From Melitaea cinxia (lineage: Eukaryota; Arthropoda; Insecta; Lepidoptera; Nymphalidae), in assembly GCF_905220565.1 (NCBI RefSeq), contig NC_059402.1:5891501-5955500 (forward strand): a stretch of DNA of 64,000 nucleotides, written 5' to 3'. The translations under genes were made by a program, and so were the position numbers. A model generated the notes under the pieces. That model was given only the letters and a program-made list of their open reading frames with translations, did not search any database and had not been told where the DNA came from. Positions 9,440-22,296 of this stretch are shown piece after piece (within the stretch, counting starts at the first letter, position 1; each line of letters starts with the position of its first letter).

Positions 9440-12420
9440 ACACAATTATTAATACTATTTTTGCGATAAAAGTAGACAAATTCAAAGTATTTACTTTGTA
9501 AAAATGTATTTTACAAAGTTGAAATCTATCTAGATAACAATGTTGCAAATACTTACCGGCAATAAAAACGACACATTTAAAATAAATCTTAGTAAGATTA
9601 TAATTATTAGTTCAATTTACGCCAACAATTAAAGGTAATTTCGACATTAATGTAATTTGATCCGTTGAGAAATGTGGTGTAAAATAAATATTAGCATCGC
9701 AAACGATTTAATGGTCTTAATATATCGCATGTAGGTGACATTCCGTTTGCAAAGGAGAAACTAGTCGGACTGCATTCAGGGCTCGCCCTTAGCCGAGGCC
9801 GAGTACCGTTGTTGCTAGTGCGATGTTGGGTGTTGGTAGGGCTACCTAATGTAATGTTTACCTTAAAAATAATATTAATTTATCTTCCACTTGTTATTAC
9901 ATTATGTATTAGTAAAAATATTTTTGCAAAATTTTCTCTTATGGGTTATAATTATTTGAAAAAAAAACTTAGACGCGTGACGTCTTGTCCGATCATTAAA
10001 TTAAAAAGAACATGTTAAACAAAATATAATCTTTTTCTCAATTTTACGAACATGGTCGACAATAATGTCAATGGGAATCTTTTCATTCTATTATTTCTCA
10101 CTAACTGTATTTAATATAGGTAGGTATTCTACTGAATTTTGAGTACTAATGATGATTCTGTCAGTCATTCAGTCAGTTAGATAGTGCATATTTTGTAAGG
10201 AGGTTAAGATAAATGGAGCAAATAGGCAGCAAAATGCATTTTGATTCAGTAAGCTCAGGATGCGGAAAAGATAGTTAATTCACATTCAAAGTTTACCCAT
10301 TTGGATTCTAAGGTGTGAAAGTCACGGAAGGCTAACGCTACATTGTGGGTACCTAACTAGGCACCAGCTAGCCCTAATCGCACAATGGATCTAAGGCCTA
10401 GCTCATAAAGTCACGATCTATCCGTAAACTCGCTTTAGACACTGCAGAGCTTTTTAGACATTGAATTTATTATGGAAACTATTCCTATTGAAACTAGAAA
10501 GCTAGAAATTTTACCATACATTTTTAAAAATACTTATTTCTTCACGTCATTTATATCACAAAAATATACTAATTTGCATGACTAACAGTTTATAGAAAGC
10601 TTAAGAAAAATTTGTAAAGCTCAATCCACGGTTCTGTGTTAGAAGAAATTAATCAACCAACCTACGTAGTGAGAACGATCCTATTATTAGTTTTCGTTTA
10701 ACTTAACACTTATTGCTTATACCACATATATTTCCACATTTAGTATCCTATAGTTATTTTTACATATAATGGTGAGTATAATATTTATATAAAGTTTATA
10801 ACTTTGAAATTATTTGCTTAAATAATAAAAAGTATTTATGAATACATCTTATTAATATTAAAATCTCTACATAAAAACAAAACTAAAATATGAAATACGA
10901 AGACATAAAAATTATTTTAGTCGAAAAAAAATCAAAAGTTATAATACATGTATACCTATTTATAATTACATACAATAAATTGATAATAAGCATGTACTCG
11001 TATTACTTAATAATGAATTGTTTGAAATACATACTTGACATTATCACAATTTACTGTTTATAATAGCTATACTATTTATAAAAACACACCTAATACATTT
11101 TTTTATTATACGTGTATTTGAAATGGAATATCGAAAGGATATAATGCAGAGGAATGACCGGCCTTGAGGAATGCCGTCGCTGCTCATTGTAAGCAGATTC
11201 GCCAGCGAGGCTACTTGCCGACGCCTTCCTATCTCGAGTTTCATCTACAGCCAACGTACGACACACTTTAATTGGATCTAACTTTCGAAATATCTTCGCG
11301 TTGTTTCACCGATGTCACTATCAAACTTGTATACGAATTATTATTACTTATAACAAATATTCATACGGAAGTCATTATTAGCACATGGATAGTAAAATCT
11401 ATTCAAAACTAATTAAATTAAGCTTTTTTTGGAAAAAAAATATGTGAATAGAAAAAAAGAAGTTCACTTGTTATTTTAGGTAACTAAATAGATTCATAAA
11501 TGGACTCAACATGTTGTTCCTTGATAAGTTAACAGTATTTTGTTGCGTCTATCATATTCAAACTTTACTTATAATATCCATTAGATACATATACAATACA
11601 TGTAGCGTATACACTACAAGAAATTTTATTTATAAGAAGAGTACAAATATTATTCTTCTCGTTTAAATTATAAGCAAATTATAGGCAAATAAATATACAG
11701 GTTGCATATAGATATACAAACATCTAACGACAAACCGATTATGTAATTATACCTCCATTTATTTCAATAAGCGTATCACTTTTTGCTGTGACGTTACCAA
11801 ACTATTTTAGTTGCTGCTGTTTGTTCATCTGTAAAAGGATTTTTGAAATCATAGTAAGTAGACGCTTGGGATTTTCATGGAAAATGTATTAAATACTAAG
11901 GCCGCTAACGATACACACGAATAACAAAAAAATAAAGTTAATGAGTAAAGGGGTCCAACAAGTGACTAGTGAAAGTACCAATCGACTCCATTTCATTTTC
12001 ACTGCGTGTTTTGACAAACATGATTATAGCTCAGTTACGAATTGCGGGAAGGTATGAATCATACTGGCACACAGTTACGTATTTTTCATCGTCAGACCCA
12101 CAACAAACTCAATTCACTATACATTAAACTTTTTGATAAGTAAAACGCTACACAGAAAAGAAACACTCATACAAGGTATATTGGCCTAATTTTTATAGTT
12201 TTTGTAGCCTATTAGGGCACAATTAAGCATATTCTATTTTTCTATGATTTCCAGTGTTGCGTAAACGTAAGAGTAGATAGGTATCTAACTAAAAAAAACT
12301 AAAAAAAAAAACATCAAAAGAAAAGCTTTAGAATCCTTTGTGACATGCGAGTTGTATAAACGTCTTAAGTATTATATTTTACTTAATAAGTAAATTAATT
12401 ACTAAATTAATATATTCAAT
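9440..12420. other. AT-rich intergenic DNA
   Basis: About 3 kb without a supportable gene. A short region of more balanced composition lies at 11150-11240 but has no clear ORF or motif. The ORFs up to 69 codons here show no domain. Confidence 0.45.
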
Positions 12421-12424
12421 AATT

Positions 12425-12770
12425 GTTATAGTTGGAATAGAGACAGCTCTGAATTTTCCGCTCTAAATTGAGGAGTCTAAACAAATGCGAGACATTAGCT
12501 GGGTGTTACAGACCAGTGCAGTACAGGTTACTGAGGTAGGGAACAGCAGGAAATGTACTGCTCAAAATTTGGAGTAGGCCGACTGGGGAAGTATCCACCA
12601 AATTTTACTGAAGATAGTAGTAGTGTTTGTTCTTTTGGTGAGTAAGGAAGCCAGAGTTCCGGCACGGGATTACGGTTGGCAATGCTCCTGGTGCTGCAGA
12701 CATTCATAAGCTACGGCATCCGCTGGCTATTAGGCAGACCGTACCAAGTGTACGTTGATACGTTTGTAGT
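12425..12770 (+). repeat. dispersed repeat, copy A
   Basis: The landmarks are 'ggtgttacagaccagtgcag', 'taggccgactggggaagtat' and 'ctggctattaggcagaccgt'. The same landmarks occur in reverse order on the other strand at 61690-61990, including 'gcctgatggtaag/cttaccatcaggc'-like and 'ccgactggggtagta'-like blocks. Part of it is also at about 51770-51890. It is probably the 3' portion of a non-LTR or SINE family. No coding was read. Confidence 0.55.
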
Positions 12771-12779
12771 ATTAAAAAA

Positions 12780-15690
12780 AGAAAAAATTTTAAACTTTTT
12801 TTTTTCATGTTTTATCCCTAGCACCATCTGCTGTAATTTGGTCAGGGTTGAGCTTCGACTATCTATATTCAGCATTTTGCTTAACTTGGTAGATTACAAA
12901 AAACAGGACAATGTCCACCGAATTTCATATCAGTCAGACTATAAAAGTTGTTTACTATTTAGTGACTAAAACTATTTTACGATCTTTAAATGGGCAAAGT
13001 ATCTTTAGTCATAGCTAAGAACATTCTCGAATAAGTCACCTTTTCAACAAAAAATCTAGATCAAGATCAGTTCGCTCGTTTGGAACTTATGATAACTCGG
13101 AAAGAAACACATGTTAAATTAAATTTGTGGACATTTCAAAATAATATCAAAATACTATCTACTATTTTTTACAATTTTAATTTTGTTGACTTATACATGT
13201 TTTATTTAACACTTTTTGCAATCATATATATTTTTTTGGTTTTTTAAAAATTATTCAGATAATTCAACTTGATTTAACTAATAACGAAATTTTCCATGTT
13301 TGATTCAATCATTTTGAGAGAGCGGTAATGAGTCAGTGTGACGTGATGCACTCATTTCGCTGCGAATCATACACAAGGTTGTATTGCTGATTTCTAAACA
13401 TGAGGTGACTAGTCATTGTAGTTATTTGAAGCTGACTTTTTAGTTGCGATTATTTACAGCGTATAATAACATCTTATTTTTACTAATACAAAGTCGAAAG
13501 TATTGTAAAGTGTACTGTAAATCCGGCATATACGCCCAAGCGGGATAGATGCCTCGACAAAACTGAAACAAAGTATAAAAATAATTGTGACTAAAAATCA
13601 ATAAAAAGATAAGACCGAAATAAAAAATTAAAAAACAAAGAAAGTGCACAGCTATGAAAATATACAATACAAATGAAGAGGACCATAAAGAGAATATGGA
13701 CCGTAGCTTTGAAATTGAAGACACAGAAAACTAAAGATTTTTTTTACCAAAAGCGCTAAAACCGCTGAGCCTGTTTTAACATACATAGTTCTGATGATGA
13801 CAATTACGAACTTGATGACATGGATCTAGATGAAGATCACTGAGTGGAATGTCTCGATTATTATAGTAACACAAATCCAAAGTAGATTGGATTTAATTTA
13901 TTTTGTATCAAAACTGTCTTCATGAGACATGCACATTATATCTCAATTCGCTCTAACGATTAGTGTGGCTGCAAAAAAAGTAAAATATATTGCTATCGTA
14001 CCTAAGATGATTGTTACCTTCACGGTTTTGATTTATATGTTCAATGTTTTCCATGTTTAGTTAAGTATGAAAGGAGGTATATATAGTATCATCCAATGAT
14101 TATGTTGTATGTTTTACTTGAAAATTTTTTATTGCTTGCGTTTAGTTGAGTAGGTAATTGCTTTATCCAATGACTAGTTTGGGAGTTTTTGATGTTATTA
14201 TAATATTGATTGATCTCTTTGTGTTTAGCTAAAGATGTGTTTGTAATAGTTGTTTTTTTTTAATTCTAACTAGCTATATAACACGTCTTTAATAAAGAAA
14301 TACTAAATACAAGTAGATGGTAATAAGCACAGGTATATCTCCTCTAGAAAATTAAGACTAGAGCATATACTTAGGTATATCGCGTTTGAGGCGTATATCC
14401 CGGTATACAGTTTTATTTTCAATCTAAAATACACAGTTTATTTATTGACTAGTCGACAAAAACAATACATGTTTATTCGAATAAAGGACCAAAGTCAATG
14501 AGCATAAGAAAATCAAGTGCATATTATTCGTACGCTATGAATACAATAAAAAAAGTTGTGCGAATATCACGGAATTACTATATACATTTTTTAAAGATAT
14601 TCAGTGGTTGAATTACAATTTTAAATTAATTGTGTGAAAGCGCTAGAAGCCTATTTAATTGTGTTGTCAATAATGACATCATTCAACCGTTAAAATAAAT
14701 ACTTTTAACGCTAAAATTAGCGTTTTTGGGGTCTGCGGTTAATGAGGTGGAATGTTCAAAAGTCAACTTATAAACAACTGTGTTACTGTGAAGTGAAGAA
14801 GGGTGAATTACTTGAACTCCACAAATTAGTTTTACAATTAGCTTTTTATTGATATCCAACTTGGTCATATCATACGAGTATATATATTTATTAGCTTGTA
14901 AGCAGTTTCGTTCCAATTTAGTTATAAATAATTGGAAATGACTATAAATTTCTGTCTTTAATTAAAAATAGTTTTAAAAATATTTCAACTGGTTTCTAAC
15001 CGGTAGAAACATTTAAAATAGATGTCATAAAACCGATATTTATTTAATGACAAATTAATTAAACTTACTGTCGACGTTGCATAAATAAAAATGTACTTAT
15101 GTCACTTATCCGTGAATAATAAAGCCTGATAGCAATATATCATAAAACACATAGTGCCATTTGGAGAATTTGTTAATTAAATAAATAAATAATATGTTAA
15201 TTAGTAATAATATGTTAGTAATTTATATGCCAATAAAATATAACAATTTATATACTTAATAAATTTAAAATACATTAATCAACAACATCTTTAACGGGAA
15301 TAACTTTGGTGAAAGGAGCTTGGAGCTTCTATTGTACAAAGGCGATATACGATTTTACCGAGTTCGCTAGAATTGCAGTATCATAAAATCAAATCAAATT
15401 TTACTTAAGAACTAACTTGAGAGAGGCTAAAGTAGCGTCAATGTCCCAGCTTCAGACCGTAACGGGCAAGTAACGTTATACTCAATTTTAAGTAATAATT
15501 TTATTATTTTGTGTGGCATTAATTAGTCTCGTTAATTTCAAGACGCTCTCATAATGTATAAGCAATATTTGATATTTATACAAAGTTAAAATAATTTGAT
15601 GTTTAAATTTACCGTAAATTATAGTCTATGAGACAACTTATAAATAGTGAGGATGTGTAAATCAATTATCTAAAGCGATACGTCGGCAGC
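12780..15690. other. AT-rich intergenic DNA
   Basis: Nearly 3 kb of AT-rich sequence. Minus-strand ORFs of 94 and 77 codons (13440-13724, 14683-14916) have low-complexity translations without domains and are not accepted as genes. Confidence 0.45.
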
Positions 15691-15975
15691 TGTGACTGCG
15701 CCGTATAAGGGCTTAATTAACTAAGCGAACAGACATGGCATCGAGATCAGAGACGTTAGACGGCACAGACGACCGACCAGACGCGTGGAGGTGCAGGCGA
15801 GAGGGGAGGGAGAGGGAAGTGCAGACCGACAGTAAGGGGTCTTGGTGGGGAGCGGGGAGTGAAGGCTGTGTTACGTCAGACTGCCGCATCCGGGTTCGCA
15901 GCCGGCGGTTGCGCACGCGCCGATATGTATTGTCTGTGCGCTGCTGCTGTGCAGGTGGACCTCTCACTTGATCGG
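15690..15975. promoter_or_regulatory. GC-rich island with NRF-1-like site
   Basis: A roughly 280-bp island is strongly enriched in GC. It includes 'ttgcgcacgcgcc' (about 15908-15920), an NRF-1/Ewg-type GCGCACGCGC motif, and a 'ttacgtcag' half-CRE near 15870. Both strands have open frames of about 80 codons, which GC-rich DNA produces by chance. I read it as a promoter or enhancer candidate, or a 5' exon of an unseen gene. Confidence 0.4.
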
Positions 15976-16098
15976 AAAATAGGTTTGACAGGAAAAAAAT
16001 ATTATGAGATAAATATGACCTCTATTTTTTATTTAGGTCATTTGACATTAATTATAACAATGCATTGACTACTGGATTTAAAATTATGCATTGCATAT

Positions 16099-16420
16099 CG
16101 CTTCAGCCTATAATATCCCACTGCTGGGGATAGGCCTCTTTCCCCATGTAGGAGAAGGATCAGAGCTTAATCCACCACGCTGCTTCAATGCGGTTTGGCG
16201 GATATATCGCTATCAGGTGTACATGATAATAACCGGGACCGACAGCCTATTGTGCTCTGTAAGGCACAGTGGTGACACTCACAAAGACTGCATAAACACC
16301 CAGACCACGGCAAACAACTGTATGCCCAATACAAATGTTTGTCATGTGCGAGGATCGAACCCGCAATCGCCAGCGCAACAGCCACAAACTAGTGCTGTGA
16401 CCGTTGCGCCAATGCGTCGT
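16099..16420 (-). mobile_element. tRNA-derived SINE, near full-length
   Basis: This is the second long copy of the family at 1456-1802, in the same orientation. The box B complement 'ggatcgaacc' lies at 16352-16361, and a box-A-like 'ttggcgcaacggtcac' is complementary to about 16396-16411. The tail 'cctgtaatatcccactgctg'-type sequence starts at about 16105. The 116-codon plus ORF over it is the SINE read backwards. Confidence 0.85.
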
Positions 16421-16429
16421 CATATAAAA

Positions 16430-17865
16430 TACGTATTATAAACTACGTGTTGTGTATATGTTTCTAAATAGAACGTTTCTCGTTTATTGTGAGCGCTGTT
16501 GCTAAGCCAGTCGCTCGAGGCGGCTTGTGGCAATCGGAAATTGTCTAAATTCTGTAACGTTCCGTAACCATTCCCCATCCTTCCTTACTTGTATTGAGAA
16601 GACTAAAACCGGTACTTTATATCCTTTTTATGTATTATCAAGTGAGGATCGATTCGGATAATATAATTTAGGTCAAAACAATTCCTTTCATATTATAGGT
16701 TTAGATTTTGATTATTTAGGATAATCCGACGACATAGAAATAATTTTAAAATGTAGTCTACACAATATACATAGATATATTATTTTAGACTGGCAATAGC
16801 CACAGTCTTATCCTACACGACAGTACAGGTAAGCAATTGACACAAAAAAAAAATTGTCAAAAATTTAGTCAGAATTTTTAAACTTTTCAGCAAAGAAGTT
16901 CTATTAAAATTACCTATAAATCCTTCCTTACCTTTTAGGAGATAATCCAAAGCGTTCAACTCTGATTGATATTTAGCAAATTCATTTAAATAAATTTTTG
17001 AACATGAATTGTACATGTTTATTACGAATATTAGGCTAATTTTGCGTTTTTTAGATAACAGGAAATTACCCCGGAAAACATAGATCATATAGATAGATCA
17101 TATAGAGACATATAGATAGTATCAACAAACATCAACTGTTGTCAAATCATAGATTAGCTAAAAACAATTGAAAAATATCACTCACTTCATTCAGTCTCAT
17201 ACAGATGTTATGGAAATTTAAAATAGTAGTTACTATTAAAAATAATATTGATTTACAAAAGCTTAGTTTAAAAAAAAAAGATTAGTTAGATTACTCGTAA
17301 ATTCATTCTCAAATTTTTGACACGTGATTGCAATAAAACATTAATTTATTCTAAATTAATTAATGTAATCAAATTTATTAAGTTAGGTAAAGCCATAAAT
17401 AATAACAAAGTACAACGAATACTCTTAAATCAAGTGTTTCCAGGGTCTATATGTGAAAATATCTAGTAATATCAGATTTATCGGCTAGTGCGAGGGCGCA
17501 TGATCGAAGATAAATCACGAGCTGACGGCATCGATATATTCTGTAAAGATGCAGACATTTTATGCTCGAATAATTAAAATTGTCGTGTTTGAGGATATTT
17601 AAATATTACTCTTTGGAATGATAAATAAAATTACTTTATTTCTTTTTTGTAATTTTGAATGATTTTAACTAATTCATATTATCAACGGTGAACCGTGAAT
17701 CATTATAAAGCACTGTAGGTTTGCTATAAATGTGCGTTCTAAAAAATTATGAAAGTACTTTAATTTCAATTAAAGAAGTGTAAACGCTGTTTATAAATGC
17801 ACTATAAGCGCCATATTCATAATGAAAGTTACGAAGCTCTGACCATATAAATTGTTCAGGATCCG
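16430..17865. other. AT-rich intergenic DNA
   Basis: No gene or named repeat was supported. A 91-codon minus ORF (16813-17088) has no domain and no splice context. Confidence 0.45.
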
Positions 17866-17869
17866 TGTT

Positions 17870-18200
17870 TTATGTTCACCGGTTGATTTTGGCGGGAGTC
17901 CAATAGCGTTGCATTTTTTGCGCTAGCATCGAACCGGTTACCGAAAGTTGCGATAACGGCATAGCTGGCGAGAGGCGCGAGATCGGTCGTGGGAAGACCG
18001 AGTTCCGGCTGTGCTACTTGCGGCACGCCTTTCACCGTGCAAGGTCGCTGCGTGGCCGCGCCACTTTCTTTTATATAATCTCCTGGCGTTCAGCGGAATG
18101 CGACATCCAAATTTATTGTGGTGACGTCACACCAAGGTGATTCACCGCTCCATTATTTAGGCAGCTTACTCTTTATCACGGCCGTGCAGGACTTGCTGAT
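17870..18200. promoter_or_regulatory. GC-rich island with CRE palindrome
   Basis: This is a 330-bp island of raised GC. It contains the perfect palindrome GTGACGTCAC at 18121-18130, a CREB/ATF site, a 'tttatataat' TATA-like box at about 18069-18078 and 'accggtt' repeats around 17880 and 17935. It lies in a long gene-free region and resembles a promoter or enhancer. Direction and target gene are unknown. Confidence 0.4.
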
Positions 18201-18204
18201 GTAA

Positions 18205-19870
18205 CTTTGAACGTGTTGAGGATGTTAAGATGCACAAAAGGTCGGCTATTATTTAAATTTAGTTTTATTTGGTAAAACTTTCCTAGTATTGTCGGCTTAC
18301 ATTGCGCTGTTCATTAAATAAAATTACTTATGATAGGTACTTACTTTACGAATCTGGTAATTTTAAGTTTTTTTTTTGTGATTTTTATTAATTTTATTAT
18401 AGTTTAGCGGCTACAATGCGTCCCTGAAACGTGTTAGATGAGCAATTCAGATTTAAACGTTGTAGGTATTATGTTTGACAATTAAGTCTATTATTATTTC
18501 AACCACACTGATCAATCTCCTTGATTTGATATTAGTAGAATCAATCACGATCGATTCTACCCACCTTATTCATATAGCCATCTCACTGGCCCCGTGGTAA
18601 CACTAAGAGTCATTAAACCATTTAAGTTTGTAAATTCATATTTTGTGATTCCCTACATAAAAGTAAAATATTTTTTTCTTAAATTTATTTAATAATATTT
18701 TTTATTTCTTATTATATTGTCTCAAAGTTAACACATGTGCCTTTTTGAAGTTATACTTTTTTTTGGCGCGGTAGGGAAAAATGATGAGAGTAAATTTTTA
18801 CAATGCGAGCACACCGTCACAAAAAATCGACACCCTGAAGTTAGCTAGTCAACGAATAAGAAGTTTGCAACGTGGAGTTAGCTATCCAACAAAGTAGGTA
18901 TAACTTCTTACTTGCGTACATAAGTACACACATACTTTTTTGTTTTCATTTGTAACTTTTTAGTACATTACAATATATTCGCGAAAATATTTAAGTAACA
19001 GTCAGGAATATTATAACATTAAAGGTAATTTATGCTATAAGAAATTATAATTTTTTCAAATTATCTTCAATGCAATCAAAATATAGAATGTGAATGAAAA
19101 TATAATATAAATATATTCCTTAGGCTCTATCAATGTATTTGTAATAAAAGATGTACAAATAGGTAAGTCCGTTTCTCCTGTAAAGCTTTTTGATTAAAGT
19201 AGGATGAGGGTTAGTCTAAAATCTAAACTTAACGGATGGATCAACATCGGAACATCAGTAACCACTACCCAGTATCATTTTAATGTTCATTTCAAAGATT
19301 ATTAAAATACCCGAATATTGTAAAGCAATAGAAAGCGACCAGTAGTCATCCGGTTTAGGACATCCGCAATATTCCGGAACTGAGCTCGCTGTGAATACAT
19401 TACATCATGAAGTCGATTATCGTCATATGTTAAATTAAAATCAGTTCCGGCATATAAAAAAGAAGAGCAATAATGTGCTATACTTAAAAAAAATCCTTAA
19501 TCCTCTTGTCTGTCCTGCTGCTTCGCTTATGTGAGCCTAAATTGATTTGTGGCCTAATGCATTACCTTTTATAAAAACTGATTAAACTAAACTCCTATTT
19601 AGTACTTATTTAGTATTTAATTATATAAATACATCTAAATATTATTAAGTTACTGATCATATTACAAAGAAGTTTTTTAATATAAATAGTTTTTCACTTG
19701 AAAGTAAAATCTATCTATACCTTTCATATGGTAACAACGCTACATCAACCATTCAATAAATACTCACTAACGAAAAAAAAAAATCGACTTCAATTTACAT
19801 CAATACGTAATACAACGTTGTCGAAAAAATAATCATAGAAATACATTAGAACTGATTCACAGAAACGTAC
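18205..19870. other. AT-rich intergenic DNA
   Basis: Nothing beyond AT-rich sequence and homopolymer runs could be identified. Confidence 0.45.
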
Positions 19871-19874
19871 CGGG

Positions 19875-20100
19875 GTCATATTTTTATTTATTTATTTATT
19901 CTTAATGTACACCGAAATACAGACACATATAAAGAAAGATACGATACAAGATGTACAATGGCGATCTTATCGCTAAATAGCGATTTCTTCCAGATAACCT
20001 TTGGGTACTGGACACGATACAGTAGCAGCGGTTAGAAGTGTGCACAAATTAAGGAGGAAAAATCAATAATAAATAGATAAGAACTACGATATGATAGACT
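19875..20100 (-). mobile_element. LINE 3' tail fragment with (AATA)n
   Basis: The plus strand starts with (tttatt)n at about 19885-19902. It continues 'cttaatgtacaccgaaatac', 'gtacaatggcgatcttatcg' and 'cgatttcttccagataacct'. On the minus strand this is a 3' UTR ending in an AATA microsatellite, the usual terminus of several lepidopteran non-LTR retrotransposons. No coding sequence of the element remains here. Confidence 0.55.
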
Positions 20101-20749
20101 TACATAACTATTTAAAAAAAAAACATATAAATAAGTAAATATTTTAGTATATAATATATAATACACATATACAAACATACATACATGCAAACATATATAC
20201 ATCTACATATATAAATATATACATACTGGGCTGGGCCGGAGTCACGAAAAATATGGCCCGACCAAATACAAATTAGTTTACCCCACAGCATACTATAAAT
20301 GCATGTATCCCGTCCGTTGCACGTCCCGGCCCCAGCAAGGTGCGTTATGAGTCATTCTTAATGGTGCTTACGTATGACCGAGCTAAATCAATGTATGGAT
20401 TTTTTTAGTTTTCTGTAATCGTTTTCCTTGTCTAAACTACTTACCGAATGTCATAAGACGTTCATTGAAGTTTATCTATTAATTGTTAGATAATTAGATT
20501 GAAATCAAAGAGGAACGTATGGACTGTGAAGTATGTGCAATGAAAAATATTTGCATAAACATATCAAATTTCGTTCGTGATTAATAAATGAATTACTTTA
20601 TTAACAACCCTATTAAACGCAAAATATTTTACATGCTACGTCATTGCTACATTAGCTACGTCAGTTATTAAACTAATTATTATTATATAGGTATTTGTAG
20701 TATGCTGTTTTCTAGAAATATAATCCTAATATAGCTATAGCTTCGATTA

Positions 20750-21040
20750 ATTCAGATTTAGTTATTGTCTCCGAATGGTATAAACAATATGGTCATACGG
20801 TTAATACATCAAAAAGTCAAGTAATCCTGATCGGTAGTCAGAAAATTACTGCAAAAATTCCGACCAAAACTGCGCTTCGAATTCACTTATGCTTTCGATT
20901 TCGGACTACGTTGACGTCTGCTATCGGAACCTCACTGAAAATCAGTTAAACAAACTTGAGCGACTTCAAAATATTGCTATTCGGTTCATATTTGGCTTGC
21001 GTAAATTTCAGAATTTCGTAAAAAGCTCAACTGGTCACCC
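20750..21040 (+). pseudogene. LINE reverse-transcriptase fragment (copy 2)
   Basis: The frame reads DSDLVIVSEWYKQYGHTVNT then SKSQVILIGSQK. After a deletion, NSLMLSISDYVDVCYRNLTE and QLNKLERLQNIAIRFIFGLR follow. It matches the palm-thumb region of the copy at 25075-25790 (KVNPSKSQVIIVSS, LNKLERLQN, IRFIFGL), so both are one jockey-like family. It lacks the YADD box and has an internal deletion. Confidence 0.75.
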
Positions 21041-21266
21041 AGACAATAATTGTTCGTCATGATTTTTCTGTCCTACCCCACCCCAGCCTATAAAATAATG
21101 ATATTTGTAATTAAAAAAAAAAAAACTAATCGATAAATTTTTCAATAGCTCAACTCAATTACATTGTTCTTTAAAATTGGTCAGCCTTAAATTATTTAAT
21201 TAAAAATCAATAGCCTTAGTTTTAGAGCCTTACAGTTCTTGAAGAAGACCGCTAAGGGAAATCCCA

Positions 21267-21345
21267 CTTCTTCTTCTTCTTCTTCTTCACTACTACTTCT
21301 TCTTCTTCTTCTTCACTACTTATTCTTCTTCTTCTTCGCTACTTC
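21267..21345. repeat. (TTC)n microsatellite
   Basis: Imperfect runs of ttc interspersed with 'actact' form a pyrimidine-rich strand about 80 bp long just upstream of the LINE ORF. Confidence 0.9.
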
Positions 21346-21402
21346 TTAATAGAATAGGTATAAGAAATATAATAGGTATAAGAAGGTTCGAAGTCGCTGC
21401 AA

Positions 21403-22225
21403 ATGACTTGTAGAGACGCACAACGACGCCATATCTATAAATCTGTCCTCGAGGAAGCAGACTCTGCCAAGGTATGGAAATTCCTCAAGTCACTCGGAGT
21501 TGGCAAATTCAAGCAAACCATTCCTACAAATTCTGTTGACATTAATGGCCTTAACAGTTACTTTACTAACTCATGTACTATCGATAGTACCACTAATACT
21601 ATTAACAATCTTTCAGCCTTAAGTACTCCTTTTGAGTTTTCATCTTTCAACTTTAGTCAATTATCTGACTGTGGTGTTAAAGAGAATGAACTTGCTGTCA
21701 GCTCCAATGCTGTGGGCTGTGACTCCATTAGCCGAAAAATGATCGTTCCTATCATTGACTACATCGTTCCTGCCTTAATCCATATCCTTAACTATTCCTT
21801 CGCCTCTAGTACTTTTCCTTCCTGTTGGAAAGACGCCCATATTATTATTCCTTTACCTAAGAGATCCAACCCATCTGACATCTCCGATTTCCACCCAATA
21901 TCTATCCTACCTTTCTTGTCCAAGGTTCTAGAGTGTCTTGTTTACCAACAGCTAAAATCATTACTTTCCTTAAACAATCTTCTAAATCCATTTCAATCCG
22001 GATTTCGGAGGGGTCATAGTACGGTAACAGCACTTGTCGAAATCGCTGACGACATCAGACACGCAATGGTCGATCGAAAACTTATGGTTCTGGCTTTACT
22101 TGACTTTAGTACTGTGACTTTAGTAGTGTGTAGCCTTTAATACTGTGGACTTCGATATACTGTTGTCTGTGTTAGGTTCCTTTAATATATCTCCACCAGT
22201 AATTGACTGGTTTCAACTGGTTCTT
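21403..22225 (+). pseudogene. jockey-like LINE, 5' half of RT domain
   Basis: A 245-codon frame (21403-22140) reads the fingers and palm of a non-LTR reverse transcriptase. It shows FPSCWKDAHIIIPLPKRS, then DISDFHPISILPFLSKVLE, then NPFQSGFRRGHSTVTALVEI and LLDFS. A short duplication/frameshift near 22110-22140 breaks the frame, after which FNTVDFDILL and PPVIDWFQ continue to about 22225. The sequence stops where Helitron-like DNA begins at 22266 and resumes at 25042 with FINSVTTHLSSLYHLYADD. About 40-50 residues around the turn before YADD are missing. Confidence 0.85.
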
Positions 22226-22296
22226 CTCTTCTTTTTTCTTTATCTATATCTATATCTATCTATTATCTATAATATATATAAACGCGAAAGGTCACT

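Noticed and set aside
12676..12969. 97-codon plus ORF
   Set aside because: It starts inside a dispersed repeat and runs into low-complexity AT-rich sequence.
15713..15971. Overlapping ORFs of about 80 codons on both strands
   Set aside because: GC-rich DNA yields long open frames by chance; the translations are Arg/Ser-rich without a domain, and splice context is lacking. Treated as a regulatory island.
16091..16441. 116-codon plus ORF
   Set aside because: It is the antisense of the SINE copy at 16099-16420.
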